Source: Ruminococcus bicirculans (ex Wegman et al. 2014)
GTDB lineage: Bacteria; Bacillota; Clostridia; Oscillospirales; Ruminococcaceae
Length of the DNA: 64,000 nt
Direction of reading: 5' to 3'
Assembly: GCF_000723465.1 (NCBI RefSeq)
Contig: NZ_HF545616.1
Coordinates: 1,674,001 to 1,738,000 of the forward strand
The notes under the pieces were generated by a model. The model saw nothing but the letters and a program-made list of their open reading frames with translations, was not told the origin of the DNA and did no database searches. Made by a program: the position numbers and the translations under genes. Shown here piece by piece: positions 46,408-55,033 of the stretch (positions are counted from its first letter, which is position 1; each line of letters begins with the position of its first letter).

Positions 46408-47043
46408 ATGGCTTTTGATTTTAAGAAAGAGTACAAAGAATTTTATATGCCTAAAAACAAGCCAGAAATTGTAACTGTTCCTAAAGCAAATTATATTGCA
46501 ATCAGAGGAAAAGGCGACCCAAATGAAGTATGTGGAGCATATCAACAAGCAATTAGTGTGCTATATGCTGTTGCTTATACACTGAAAATGAGTTATAAAA
46601 CAGATCATAAAATTGAAGGATTTTTTGAATATGTAGTTCCACCACTTGAGGGTTTTTGGTGGCAGGACGGCATAGACGGTATAGACTATACTGATAAGGC
46701 ATCATTCAATTGGATATCTGTTATCCGTTTACCTGAATTTATAACTCAAAAAGACTTTGAATGGGCAGTTGAAACAGCAACTAAAAAGAAAAAGTTAGAT
46801 TGTTCGTCAGCAGAGCTAATGACAATTGACGAGGGATTATGTGTTCAAATAATGCACTTGGGTTCGTTTGATGATGAACCAGCTACTATTGCTCTAATTG
46901 ATGAATATTTAGAAAAAAACGGATATGTCAATGACATAACTAAGACAAGGTTACACCATGAAATTTATCTCTCAGATGCAAGGAGAGTTGTCCCTGAAAA
47001 ATGGAAAACTGTCATTAGGCATCCAATAAAAAAGATAATTTAG
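46408..47043 (+). CDS. GyrI-like small-molecule-binding protein
   Basis: Start at 46408, preceded by GGAGG; an ATG 12 bp earlier lies within that site. 211 residues: FDFKKEYKEFYMPKNKPEIVTVP, YIAIRGKGDPNE, GFFEYVVPPLEGFWWQ and HEIYLSDARRVVPEKWKTVIRHP, the signature of the GyrI-like domain family. Such domains bind hydrophobic ligands; hydrolysis of reactive compounds has been reported for relatives. Upstream sequence (46337-46382) resembles 47044-47095. Confidence 0.88.
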   Translation: MAFDFKKEYKEFYMPKNKPEIVTVPKANYIAIRGKGDPNEVCGAYQQAISVLYAVAYTLKMSYKTDHKIEGFFEYVVPPLEGFWWQDGIDGIDYTDKASFNWISVIRLPEFITQKDFEWAVETATKKKKLDCSSAELMTIDEGLCVQIMHLGSFDDEPATIALIDEYLEKNGYVNDITKTRLHHEIYLSDARRVVPEKWKTVIRHPIKKII

Positions 47044-47148
47044 ACGTAACCGATAATGATAAGACGAGATATGTGCCGTATTAAAGTGTGTTTATAAATA
47101 GGATTTTTTAAAGATCATTTTAATCAAAAATGGGAGGAAATCAAAGTA

Positions 47149-47346
47149 ATGAGAGAAATGAGAGAATATTTCAATCTAATGGAGTACACAGAAGAATTTA
47201 TAAATAAAATAATTGATTATAGAATGCACATGGATAAAGAATTAAATAGATATTTATCATACGAGGAAATTGCAGAACGTGAAAAATGCAGTGCTGGTGA
47301 TGTGAAAAAAATACTTACTGCAACAGCAATTGTATGGACTCATTAA
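47149..47346 (+). CDS. Uncharacterised 65-residue protein
   Basis: Small charged protein with GGAGG 14 bp upstream of its ATG. The end (YLSYEEIAEREKCSAGDVKKIL) recalls a helix-turn-helix. No family recognised. It is followed by a terminator hairpin at 47391. Confidence 0.5.
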   Translation: MREMREYFNLMEYTEEFINKIIDYRMHMDKELNRYLSYEEIAEREKCSAGDVKKILTATAIVWTH

Positions 47347-47390
47347 CCTACGACCTCCCATTTCTCACCCCTTTACTCACATGACCCCCA

Positions 47391-47420
47391 CCGATACAGC
47401 CCCTCTGTATCGGTATTTTT
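47391..47420 (+). terminator. Terminator hairpin
   Basis: CCGATACAG and CTGTATCGG form the stem with a short C-rich loop, followed by TATTTTT. The same hairpin with two changes occurs at 52618-52647. Confidence 0.8.
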
Positions 47421-47452
47421 CTGCCCCAACGCCCCTATCCGCCCCACCTCTA

Positions 47453-47481
47453 TTGACATTTTACCCTCAATGTGCTATCAT
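47453..47481 (+). promoter_or_regulatory. Promoter of the carboxyl methyltransferase gene
   Basis: TTGACA at 47453-47458, 17 bp, TATCAT at 47476-47481, 52 bp before the start codon. Confidence 0.7.
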
Positions 47482-47533
47482 AAAAAAGTAAGTTAGTTGC
47501 AACTATCTCAATAACACCACAGGAGGAAGAAAA

Positions 47534-48325
47534 ATGGATATGAATGAAAAACCAAAGCTCTCAGGCGTGCCTGAAACTATGCTGCAAACCGTGTATGCCC
47601 GTGCAAAAGAAACCAAAACAAGGGGTGCGATAAAAGATACAAAAGCCGTGGAGATAATAGATAAGATAAACTATGATTTTTCACTTGCCGATAAGGACTC
47701 AGCAATGCACAGCGGCGTTGTGGCAAGGACAATAGTCCTCGATAAGCTTGCGAACAAGTATCTTGCAAAAAACAAAGACGCAGTGGTGGTGAATATCGCC
47801 TGCGGACTTGATACACGCTGTTACAGAATGAACGGCTACACCAATTGGTATAACCTTGACCTGCCCGAAACTATCGCCGTAAGAGAAAAGCTTCTCCCTG
47901 AATCAGGCGAGATATCCCAGATAGCAATGTCCGCCATGGACGATTGGAGCGGAGAAATAACCGAGCATGATGCCCCTGCTATCGTCATTATCGAGGGTCT
48001 GACTATGTACCTCTCAGAAAAGGAAGTAAAGGAGATTTTTGACGTCATAAGCAAACGCTTTGACCACGTCACCGTATTGGTCGAGACAATGAGCCCCACT
48101 ATGGTAAAGCGTATGAAAGAAAAGTCGATCGAGGGCAGCAAAGCCAAATTCACATGGGGCGTCAAGGACGGCAAAGAGCTTGCAAAGCTTCTACCGAACT
48201 TCCGCCACATTGAAGACCACAGCCTCGTCGAGGGAATGGCGGAGTTTATCCCAATATTCAAGCTTCTCAAAAAGATAAAGCCTGTGAGCAATATCTCAAA
48301 CAAGATAGTAGTAATGGAAAAATAA
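47534..48325 (+). CDS. Class I SAM methyltransferase, leucine carboxyl methyltransferase (LCM/PPM1) family
   Basis: 263 residues. VVVNIACGLDTRCYRM is the SAM-binding motif of the LCM/TcmP family, followed by NLDLPETI and IVIIEGLTMYLSEKEV. Family members methylate carboxyl or hydroxyl groups of small molecules or proteins. AGGAGG precedes the ATG. A deletion derivative of this gene, keeping only its two ends, lies at 52760-52846. Confidence 0.88.
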   Translation: MDMNEKPKLSGVPETMLQTVYARAKETKTRGAIKDTKAVEIIDKINYDFSLADKDSAMHSGVVARTIVLDKLANKYLAKNKDAVVVNIACGLDTRCYRMNGYTNWYNLDLPETIAVREKLLPESGEISQIAMSAMDDWSGEITEHDAPAIVIIEGLTMYLSEKEVKEIFDVISKRFDHVTVLVETMSPTMVKRMKEKSIEGSKAKFTWGVKDGKELAKLLPNFRHIEDHSLVEGMAEFIPIFKLLKKIKPVSNISNKIVVMEK

Positions 48326-48387
48326 CTTTGACTTCCCACCCCCGCCATGCTATAATCCCAAATTTAGAAGTTCCGCCACGCAAAAAG

Positions 48388-48423
48388 CCCATCAAACAGC
48401 GTATCAGCGTTGTTTGACGGGCA
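48388..48423 (+). terminator. Terminator-like hairpin
   Basis: GCCCATCAAACAGCG and CGTTGTTTGACGGGC form a nearly complete stem. The following sequence is AT-rich (ATATATTTTATA). Confidence 0.6.
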
Positions 48424-48832
48424 TATATTTTATACAAGTAAAAAAAGGTGAATATACCTCTAAAATTATGGAGCAATAAGCATTATATCCTTTATATATG
48501 TACGCTTTGGGCCTTGAGACTTAATAACAAAAGAAATATGATTTCCCTTACTTATTATGTTTTCAGCATTAATGGTCTGAGAAAAAATGTTTTCATCAAT
48601 GGTATATGTTTTATTATCATATCCCGTAACCTCTGCGTATTTTGCTCTTTTACCGCGTTTTACATCAGCTATGACTCCTTCTATTCTCGTAATGTCATTA
48701 TTATATTCCATTACGGAATTTACATCGTCATCTATAAGTTCTGTATAATGTCCCCCTTGTCAAGACACAAATGAAAAAAATTATCGTGACAGCGAAAACT
48801 TTGTATAGCCATCCAAAAAACGTAAGCAAAAT

Positions 48833-49666
48833 TTATGCAGCATTGCATACAGACTTGGCTTGGTAAACCTGCACAGGCAACTTGTAGCCAAGCGCCTGAT
48901 GGGGTCTTTCGTTGTTGTAATCCTTGATGTAACTACCAATCTGCTGGCGCAGCTCTCTGGGATTGCTGTATTCATTGATATAAATCAACTCCGTTTTCAA
49001 GCTGCGAAACCAGCGTTCAATTACCACATTATCCACCCATCTAGCTTTTCCGTCCATACTCTGGCGGATATTCTTCGCTTTCAGAAATTCAATATAGTCA
49101 TTGCTTGTAAACTGGCTGCCCTGATCAGAATTGATAATTTCAGGATTGCCGTATTGTTCCATGGCATTTGTGACTGCTGCTAAAACCGGTGCAGTATCCA
49201 GCGTATCAGACAATTCATAGCCCACGATAAAACGGCTGTACCAATCAATAATCGCTGTCAGATACATATGGCTACGCCCCATTTTGATATAGGTGATGTC
49301 AATTGACCATACCTGATTTGGTCGGTCAATTTTTAGATTTTTCAGCAGATACGGAAATTTTAAACTGTTCTTTCCGGGCTTTGAAAGATTGGATTTCGGA
49401 TAAACCGGACAGATATTCATTTCCGCCATATAACGTCTGACAAGCTTTCTGCCGATTGCAATCCCGTCTTCCTGTACAAGCTTTTCTTTGATTTTCCGAT
49501 GACCAATGTAGCAGAATTTTGTGTGCCAGTAGTCAATACGTGATTTGATGTATTCCTCACGCTCCAAGGCTTTTTCTGCCGGTTCAACAGGCTGATAGTA
49601 CATCGAAGTGCGGTTGATTTCAAGCAGTTCACACTGTTCCTTAATGTTCAGCCTATCATTCTTCAT
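48833..49666 (-). CDS. IS3-family transposase OrfB, copy 2
   Basis: 277 residues, identical in sequence to the product of 5229-6062, with the DDE residues intact (SIDITYIKM, INSDQGSQFTS, ERWFRSLKTE). Overlaps orfA by 11 bp. Confidence 0.95.
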   Translation of the reverse strand: MKNDRLNIKEQCELLEINRTSMYYQPVEPAEKALEREEYIKSRIDYWHTKFCYIGHRKIKEKLVQEDGIAIGRKLVRRYMAEMNICPVYPKSNLSKPGKNSLKFPYLLKNLKIDRPNQVWSIDITYIKMGRSHMYLTAIIDWYSRFIVGYELSDTLDTAPVLAAVTNAMEQYGNPEIINSDQGSQFTSNDYIEFLKAKNIRQSMDGKARWVDNVVIERWFRSLKTELIYINEYSNPRELRQQIGSYIKDYNNERPHQALGYKLPVQVYQAKSVCNAA

Positions 49667-49994
49667 AACCAGACTTTTCCTTCCAGTCAGGTCCGAGCAC
49701 TTCTTCAGATTTTTTTTTGAGCCAGTCCACCTGAACTGTCAGGTGACCGATTTTCTGCATAAGCTTTTCTTCCCGCTTTTTTGAGTTCTCAGCTGCTCTT
49801 TTTGCTTCCTTTTCTGATTTTGAACCATTAAAGGCACGGGATGCATTCTCAAGAAATTCCTTTTTCCAATTTTTCAGCTGATTGACGTTGATTCCTTCAC
49901 GACTTGCTATCTCGCTGATCGTCTGCTCTCCCTCCAGTATTTCTATTACGATTTTTGCCTTGTACTCCGGTGTGTATGTGTTCCTCTTCGCCAT
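49656..49994 (-). CDS. IS3-family transposase OrfA, copy 2
   Basis: 112 residues, identical to the product of 4901-5239. Helix-turn-helix N-terminus and basic coiled-coil-like C-terminus. GGAGG upstream of the ATG. Confidence 0.94.
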   Translation of the reverse strand: MAKRNTYTPEYKAKIVIEILEGEQTISEIASREGINVNQLKNWKKEFLENASRAFNGSKSEKEAKRAAENSKKREEKLMQKIGHLTVQVDWLKKKSEEVLGPDWKEKSGYEE

Positions 49995-50599
49995 TATCGT
50001 GTCCTCCTGTTTCTTTCTTTTATTATACCACTGTCACGATGTTTTGGCAATTTTGTGTTCAGTTTCTAGGGTACATTATACTGGATATTGCTTTTTGTAT
50101 TTTGAAATGACCTCATAGGTTTCAGTGATCACATCACCGCCGCAATTCAGATATAATTTTTTATCTCCAACAATATAAAATTCTTTTTTTGCACGGGTAG
50201 CGGCAACATTCAGTCAATGTCTGCGTTGATGCGGAATTTGATAAATATTTTTCAGTCACTCCAAAATATTCTCTAAGCATATTCAGAATGTTTGAATCCA
50301 TTGTGAGTACAGGCTTTATTTGAGAGCGATACTGCAAAAATAGTCAGCACCTTTAAGCTCCTCAACAAACTTTTGGTCGATTTGTTCCTTGGTAAGTGGA
50401 AGCTCATTTACGATATTCTGCACTGCACCATTATTGGAGCTTGCAACAACAATGTTGTTTTCTGTAATGATCTCTGAAAGTACGCCAATAGATGCGTTGT
50501 CAAAATATATTGTCTCTTTTATTCCCTTGATCGACCTGTCTCTTAGTTTTGCGATATCATAAGCCTGTTTTACATTTTTCCCTGTCCATTGCCATTCCC

Positions 50600-51226
50600 C
50601 TATCTTCCGTTCATCACCCAAGCAAACCCCTTAGCTGTCCGCAAAGCAGGCCCTTTAAAATGCCCGCCCTTGTTCCATTCAAGGGCGCATTCGATACCCT
50701 GCCCCGTCAGCAAATCATAACTCTCACGGATACAGTCGCCCACCTTTGACATGACCGCATTTTTCGTCCTTTCTTCCTTGTCACCAAGGCTGAGATAAAC
50801 AGCGTCGCATTTTATCTTATTCTCTTTCATATACCCCACAAAATCAGGAAACCACACCGACGGAGAAGCCGCCGCAACGCCTGAAAATTTCTCCGTTTGA
50901 AACGCCGCCCACAAGGCAAAAAGCCCTGCCAGAGAATATCCGCCAATGTAATAATTCTTGCTCTTGTCCGAGCAAAGCGTTAATATCTCCGCCAGAGTGT
51001 CTTCCGCTCCATTGCCGAAGCCCTCATTGCCAAACACCGCAGGAGCGTTCCAAGGCGATAACTCATCGTTCCAATCCTCGACCTTCACCGCAATAAGCTG
51101 AAAATCCACACTCGTGAGCTTTTTTATCTCTGCCACCTCGTTTTCTATCTCAGGCAGATCATGGTCGCCCACAGGCTGGATAAGAACAATATCAGCATTT
51201 TTGTCGCCATAATAATGGTATGTCAT
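50600..51226 (-). CDS. Alpha/beta hydrolase-fold protein
   Basis: 208 residues. YIGGYSLAGLFALWAAF contains the Ser nucleophile elbow (GYSLAG). VYLSLGDKEERT and a late KGGHFKG supply Asp- and His-type positions of an esterase/lipase fold. No signal peptide. GGTGACGG precedes the ATG. Substrate unknown; related to the esterase-D/enterochelin esterase group by motif order. Confidence 0.8.
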   Translation of the reverse strand: MTYHYYGDKNADIVLIQPVGDHDLPEIENEVAEIKKLTSVDFQLIAVKVEDWNDELSPWNAPAVFGNEGFGNGAEDTLAEILTLCSDKSKNYYIGGYSLAGLFALWAAFQTEKFSGVAAASPSVWFPDFVGYMKENKIKCDAVYLSLGDKEERTKNAVMSKVGDCIRESYDLLTGQGIECALEWNKGGHFKGPALRTAKGFAWVMNGR

Positions 51227-51251
51227 TTTGCCGTCACCTCTGTAATGTATC

Positions 51252-51389
51252 TCACTTCAAGTACCCCTTTACAACGCCAACAAATTCCCCTATATCCGCA
51301 AAATAATTAGGATAAGCCTCACTTAGCCTTGCGAAAGAAGAAAACCTGACAAGCACATTGTCCGACCTATCGTTGCTGCGGTATTTCGT
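51252..51389 (-). pseudogene. C-terminal gene remnant, family not recognised
   Basis: 45 codons open from a stop at the upstream side (NDRSDNVLVRFSSFARL... FVGVVKGYLK, then TGA). No start codon or ribosome site. It reads like the end of a longer protein. The remaining part of 51227-51561 holds no gene apart from a TATAAT-type box near 51522 before the NERD gene. Confidence 0.35.
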
Positions 51390-51561
51390 TTATTGACAGT
51401 ATATCACATTATCCGCAATATTTCAACAGCCCTCAAAGTCAAGCCCTTTTAATCTGTGTAGTACTACAATAATTGTACCACATTGCAAAGTAAAATACTT
51501 GAAATGACATACGGAATATGGTATAATAACACTATCTAAAAAACTATCGGAGGAAAATTAT

Positions 51562-52587
51562 ATGGGATTATTTGATAAACTTCGTGAACCTGTGGTACTA
51601 AAAGAGGACAGCAGTGCGAAAAAACAACTTGAGCAGCTGGACTTTTATTCAAAGCTTGCACCTGAAAGTGTCAAGGAACAAATAGAACAGGACAAAAAAC
51701 TTGTTTACTATGGCATAAAAGGCGAAGAGGCATTGATGTTTGAGCTGAAAAACAGTCATATGCCTATGTATATTCTTCACGATATTTTCTTTGAAGAAAA
51801 TGGACTTACAACGCAGATAGACTATATAGTAATCACACGAAAAGTGATACTGATAATTGAGTGCAAAAACCTCTATGGAAATATTACTGTTAATAATCAG
51901 GGAGATTTCACTAGAACCATTCAATTTGGAAAACGCTATCATAAAGAAGGTATATATAGCCCTATAACTCAAAATCAGCGTCATTTGGATATGCTAAAAG
52001 AAAAGCGTCGAAACACTAAAGGCTTACTCACCAAGGCTATTTTTGAACATTATTTTGACGATACATATAAGTCAGTAGTTGTTTTAGCTAATCCAAAAAC
52101 TATAATTGACATGAAGTATGCACCTAAGGATATAAAATCCAAGATAGTTAAAGTTGACGGACTTAACAGCTATATAAAAAGACTGAATGACGAAAGCCGA
52201 AACGAAAATATGTCAGATAAGCAAATGAAAGAATTGGCTGATTTCTTTCTGCAAAGCAGCATTCCAAATACTACTGACTATACTGCCAAATATCAGCTTG
52301 AAGTCAATGAGGAAAAAACAGTTACTGTAAAGGAAGAGCCAATTCAAAACACATATTTTGACAGCATTGAAAATTCACCTGTATATAAAGCATTAAAAGA
52401 CTATCGCTACAAACAAAGTGTTAAGGAAAAAATCAAGCCATATTTCATTTTTAATAATGCTCAGCTTGAAGAGATAATAAAAACTAATCCTCAAACTTTA
52501 GAAGAACTAAAATCAATAAAAGGCTTTGGTGATGCCAAATGCCTAAAATACGGTAAAGACATTCTAATGATATTGGGAGATTATTGA
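51562..52587 (+). CDS. NERD-domain nuclease-related protein with C-terminal HRDC domain
   Basis: 341 residues. The NERD domain (about 50-170) has YYGIKGEEALMFELK, TTQIDYIVITRKVILIIECKN (D...ExK nuclease core). The C-terminal 50 residues (FNNAQLEEIIKTNPQTLEEL, IKGFGDAKCLKYGKDIL) form an HRDC domain, a nucleic-acid-binding helical module. It probably acts on DNA in the cytoplasm, in repair or defence. GGAGG precedes the ATG. Confidence 0.9.
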   Translation: MGLFDKLREPVVLKEDSSAKKQLEQLDFYSKLAPESVKEQIEQDKKLVYYGIKGEEALMFELKNSHMPMYILHDIFFEENGLTTQIDYIVITRKVILIIECKNLYGNITVNNQGDFTRTIQFGKRYHKEGIYSPITQNQRHLDMLKEKRRNTKGLLTKAIFEHYFDDTYKSVVVLANPKTIIDMKYAPKDIKSKIVKVDGLNSYIKRLNDESRNENMSDKQMKELADFFLQSSIPNTTDYTAKYQLEVNEEKTVTVKEEPIQNTYFDSIENSPVYKALKDYRYKQSVKEKIKPYFIFNNAQLEEIIKTNPQTLEELKSIKGFGDAKCLKYGKDILMILGDY

Positions 52588-52617
52588 TATAACAATAACT
52601 AACTTCAGATATATCCA

Positions 52618-52880
52618 CCGATACAGCTCCCCTGTATCGGTATTTTTCTGCCCCAACTCCCCTATCCGCCCCACCTCTGTTGACATTTCCCCTCAATATG
52701 CTATTATAAAAAAACGAGTTAGTCACAACTAGCCAGATGACACCGCAGGAGGAAGAAAAATGGATATGAATGAAAAAACAAAGCTTCTTAAAAAGATAAA
52801 GCCTGTGAGCAATATCTCAAACAAGATAGTAGTAATGGAAAAATAACTTTGACTTCCCACCCCCGCCATGCTATAATGAT
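52618..52880 (+). pseudogene. Deletion derivative of the LCM methyltransferase locus
   Basis: Bases 52618-52785 repeat 47391-47560 (terminator hairpin, promoter, AGGAGG and MDMNEK start). The sequence then jumps directly to the last about 20 codons (LLKKIKPVSNISNKIVVMEK) and the following promoter, matching 48265-48352. The result is a 28-codon frame at 52760-52846. The methyltransferase core is missing. The retained promoter (TTGACT at 52849, TATAAT at 52872) now drives the gene at 52901. Confidence 0.85.
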
Positions 52881-52900
52881 AAAAAAAGAGGTGACCCCAC

Positions 52901-53800
52901 ATGACCAATAAAGCATACTACCACCTGCCGGGGCTTTTCGAGTTTTATGACCTTTACGCCGCTTTCCTGCCCATATTCCGTGAGCATAGAGATTATTTCT
53001 ATGACTGGTGCGAAATAGGCTCTGTCTATGGCGCACCTGCCGACTGTATATGGGGCGGCGGACGAGCAGGCTTCGGCGAACATTCTCCACGAGAAGTCCT
53101 CGACCTTATGAAAGAATATAACATCTCCTCACGGCTGACCTTCAGCAATTCCCTGCTAAGGGAAGAACACCTTTCAGACAAAAAGTGCAACGAGCTTTGC
53201 AGACTGTTTTCCCAAAGCCCGCCTCCACAAAATGGCGTGATAATATGCTTCGACCTGCTTCTTTCATATCTGAAAGAGAATTATCCCCACCTCTATTTTG
53301 TGTCCTCTACCACAAAAGTCCTCACCGAGTTTTCTCAGCTTGTAAACGAGCTTGATAATGACGATTTTTCCTATGTAGTCCCCGACTTTCGCCTAAACAA
53401 AGCCCTGGATAAACTCTCCGATCTCACCACTGAGCAGAAAAACAAGGTTGAGTTTCTTTGCAACGAGTGCTGTTATGTAGGCTGTGCAGACCGAAAAAAC
53501 TGCTATGAAAACGTCAGCCGCAAAAATCTCGGTGAAAACTGCCCCGACCATGTTTGCAAAGCACCCAATGCCGCAGAGGGCTACCGCTTTTCAAAAGCCA
53601 TGGAAAGCCCCACCTTTATCTGCATAGAGGATATCCAAAACACCTATCTCCCCATGGGATTTTCAAACTTCAAAATAGAGGGCAGAAGCCTTGGAAGCGC
53701 CCTGATACTTGAATTTCTGCTCTACTATATGACAAGACCCGAACATCAGCTAAAGGTCAGAGAGCAAATTTATCTCGACAGTATGCTGGATCTGTTCTGA
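52901..53800 (+). CDS. U32-peptidase-like (beta/alpha barrel) protein
   Basis: 299 residues. FVSSTTKVLTEFSQL, YVVPDFRLNK, CNECCYVGCADRKNCYE and YLPMGFSNFKIEGR recall the U32 peptidase/UbiU-UbiV superfamily. Several Cys residues (CNECC, C at 191, 196, 216, 221) could ligate an iron-sulfur cluster, as in UbiU/V. Shorter than classic U32 peptidases (about 400). Promoter TTGACT-17-TATAAT lies 24 bp upstream. Family assignment moderate. Confidence 0.6.
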   Translation: MTNKAYYHLPGLFEFYDLYAAFLPIFREHRDYFYDWCEIGSVYGAPADCIWGGGRAGFGEHSPREVLDLMKEYNISSRLTFSNSLLREEHLSDKKCNELCRLFSQSPPPQNGVIICFDLLLSYLKENYPHLYFVSSTTKVLTEFSQLVNELDNDDFSYVVPDFRLNKALDKLSDLTTEQKNKVEFLCNECCYVGCADRKNCYENVSRKNLGENCPDHVCKAPNAAEGYRFSKAMESPTFICIEDIQNTYLPMGFSNFKIEGRSLGSALILEFLLYYMTRPEHQLKVREQIYLDSMLDLF

Positions 53801-53986
53801 CTATTCTTCACATTGCATATCTCAAATATCACAAGAAATATGTCACAAAGCTCATGTTACCCATGGCTTACTTGGAAACAAAAATCAAAATAAGTGTAAA
53901 CAATGCCACTTTTTTGTTGAAACAGCCATTATAATATAGTATAATAACACAGTGCTTTGTCACAAAAAAGTTATAGGAGAATTTAC

Positions 53987-54614
53987 ATGAAAAAAAATTA
54001 TCGACATATTTCTGCGTTCTTTGCTCACAGGCGTGGCGATAGCCATAGGCGGAACAGTCTATCTTTCCTGCCCTAACAAATATCTGGGAGCGTTTCTTTT
54101 CGGCATAGGACTGTTTGTGATACTGTCTTTCGGCTTTGATCTCTTCACAGGAAAAGTCGGCTATGCAGTTGAAAACAAACCCTCTTATCTCGGTGAGCTT
54201 TGTCTGATATGGCTGGGCAATTTTGCAGGAGCCGTCATCTCCGCCCTGCTTATTACCCAAACACGCATATCCACCATAAGCGACAAAGCCACAGAGCTTT
54301 GCAATATAAAGCTTGGGGATAATATCACAAGCGTTTTTATCCTATCATTTTTCTGCGGAATACTTATGTTCGTTGCCGCAGACGGCTATAAAACTATCCA
54401 AAACCCTGCGGGACAGATACTTGCAATATTTCTCCCCGTTGTGGTCTTTATCCTCAGTGGCTTTGAACACTGCGTCGCTAATATGTATTTCTTTACCATA
54501 GCAGACTTATGGAGCATTAAAGCCTTTGGCTACCTTATTATAATGTCCCTTGGCAACTCCATTGGCGGAATACTTATCCCCCTTCTGCGAAAAGGCTTTG
54601 TATCAAAAGCATGA
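53987..54614 (+). CDS. Formate/nitrite transporter family protein, frameshifted in an 8-A run at the start
   Basis: About 208 residues with six membrane segments and FNT marks (FLFGIGLFVILSFGFDLFTGKVGYA, WLGNFAGAV, FEHCVANMYFF, GNSIGGILIPL). The natural beginning reads MKK then IIDIFLRSLLTGVAIAIGG. The ATG at 53987, which has AGGAGA upstream, is one base out of frame with it because of the A run at 53990-53997. In-frame translation from a TTG at 54021 would remove part of the first helix. Slippage on the A run, a real mutation or an assembly error are all possible. Confidence 0.85.
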
Positions 54615-54654
54615 CGCCTGTTTTTATAAGCTTATGTAACACATAAAAAAAGAT

Positions 54655-54679
54655 ACCGCAGTTCAAAAAGAACTGCGGT
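54655..54679 (-). terminator. Terminator hairpin, minus-strand reading
   Basis: ACCGCAGTTC and GAACTGCGGT pair perfectly around AAAAA. The T run appears on the minus strand (complement of AAAAAAA before 54652). It could end the MATE transcript or, less strongly, the transporter transcript. Confidence 0.65.
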
Positions 54680-54722
54680 AAAAAAATGACTTCTGCTCTC
54701 AGGAACACAGTAAAGGGGTATT

Positions 54723-54875
54723 ATGAAAACATCGCAAAGTTTCAAAAACCAAAACAAAATCAAACAAAAGAGTAGTAAACATCATAAGATAACAAATAAA
54801 ACACAATTTAAACAATTTAGAAGGAGTGTGCAGAAGTCTTTGTTCGTTCCTGATGTATGTATTATATCACACTAA
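54723..54875 (+). CDS. Possible 50-residue basic peptide
   Basis: ATG with AAAGGGGT upstream; very Lys/Gln/Asn/Ser-rich (MKTSQSFKNQNKIKQKSSKH...). No family. It may be non-coding AT-rich sequence. The remaining gap 54615-55033 shows only the hairpin at 54655. Confidence 0.25.
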   Translation: MKTSQSFKNQNKIKQKSSKHHKITNKTQFKQFRRSVQKSLFVPDVCIISH

Positions 54876-55033
54876 AAACCATTTGTGGTAACTTTTTTTG
54901 GACAGTTGCGACTTTTTTCAAAAAAATCTGCACTCCGAAAATCCTAAAGTTTTCAGAGTGTAAATTTATCTTTTTCTGTAGAGGCGAACAGCGTTTGCCC
55001 CTTCCCACGTCTATCTAAATTGTCGCCTGTCTA

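Larger units (their letters stand above)
48744..50080 (-). mobile_element. IS3-family insertion sequence, copy 2
   Basis: 1,337 bp, same ends and same encoded proteins as 4815-6151, inverted relative to it. It is flanked by 3-bp duplication CTG on the plus strand (48741-48743 and 50081-50083). Inserted in the helicase pseudogene. Confidence 0.95.
48466..50621 (-). pseudogene. Decayed SF1-type (UvrD/RecB-like) helicase gene, interrupted by an IS
   Basis: Three pieces on the minus strand. 50316-50621 reads NNIVVASSNNGAVQNIVNELP, like motif Ia of SF1 helicases, then stops. 50084-50220 reads ATRAKKEFYIVGDKKLYLN, the motif VI region, after a frame change. It continues in frame across the IS with its 3-bp duplication removed (CAG at 50081-50083 and 48741-48743) into 48466-48740, the C-terminal end (EYNNDITRIEGVIADVKRG...). 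The central motor region is missing, so decay preceded or accompanied the insertion. Confidence 0.78.

Noticed and set aside
46337-47095. Repeated sequence before the GyrI-like gene and before the 65-residue gene (GCCGTATTAAAG type) as a riboswitch
   Set aside because: The two copies are only partly similar and I could not find conserved pairing stems.
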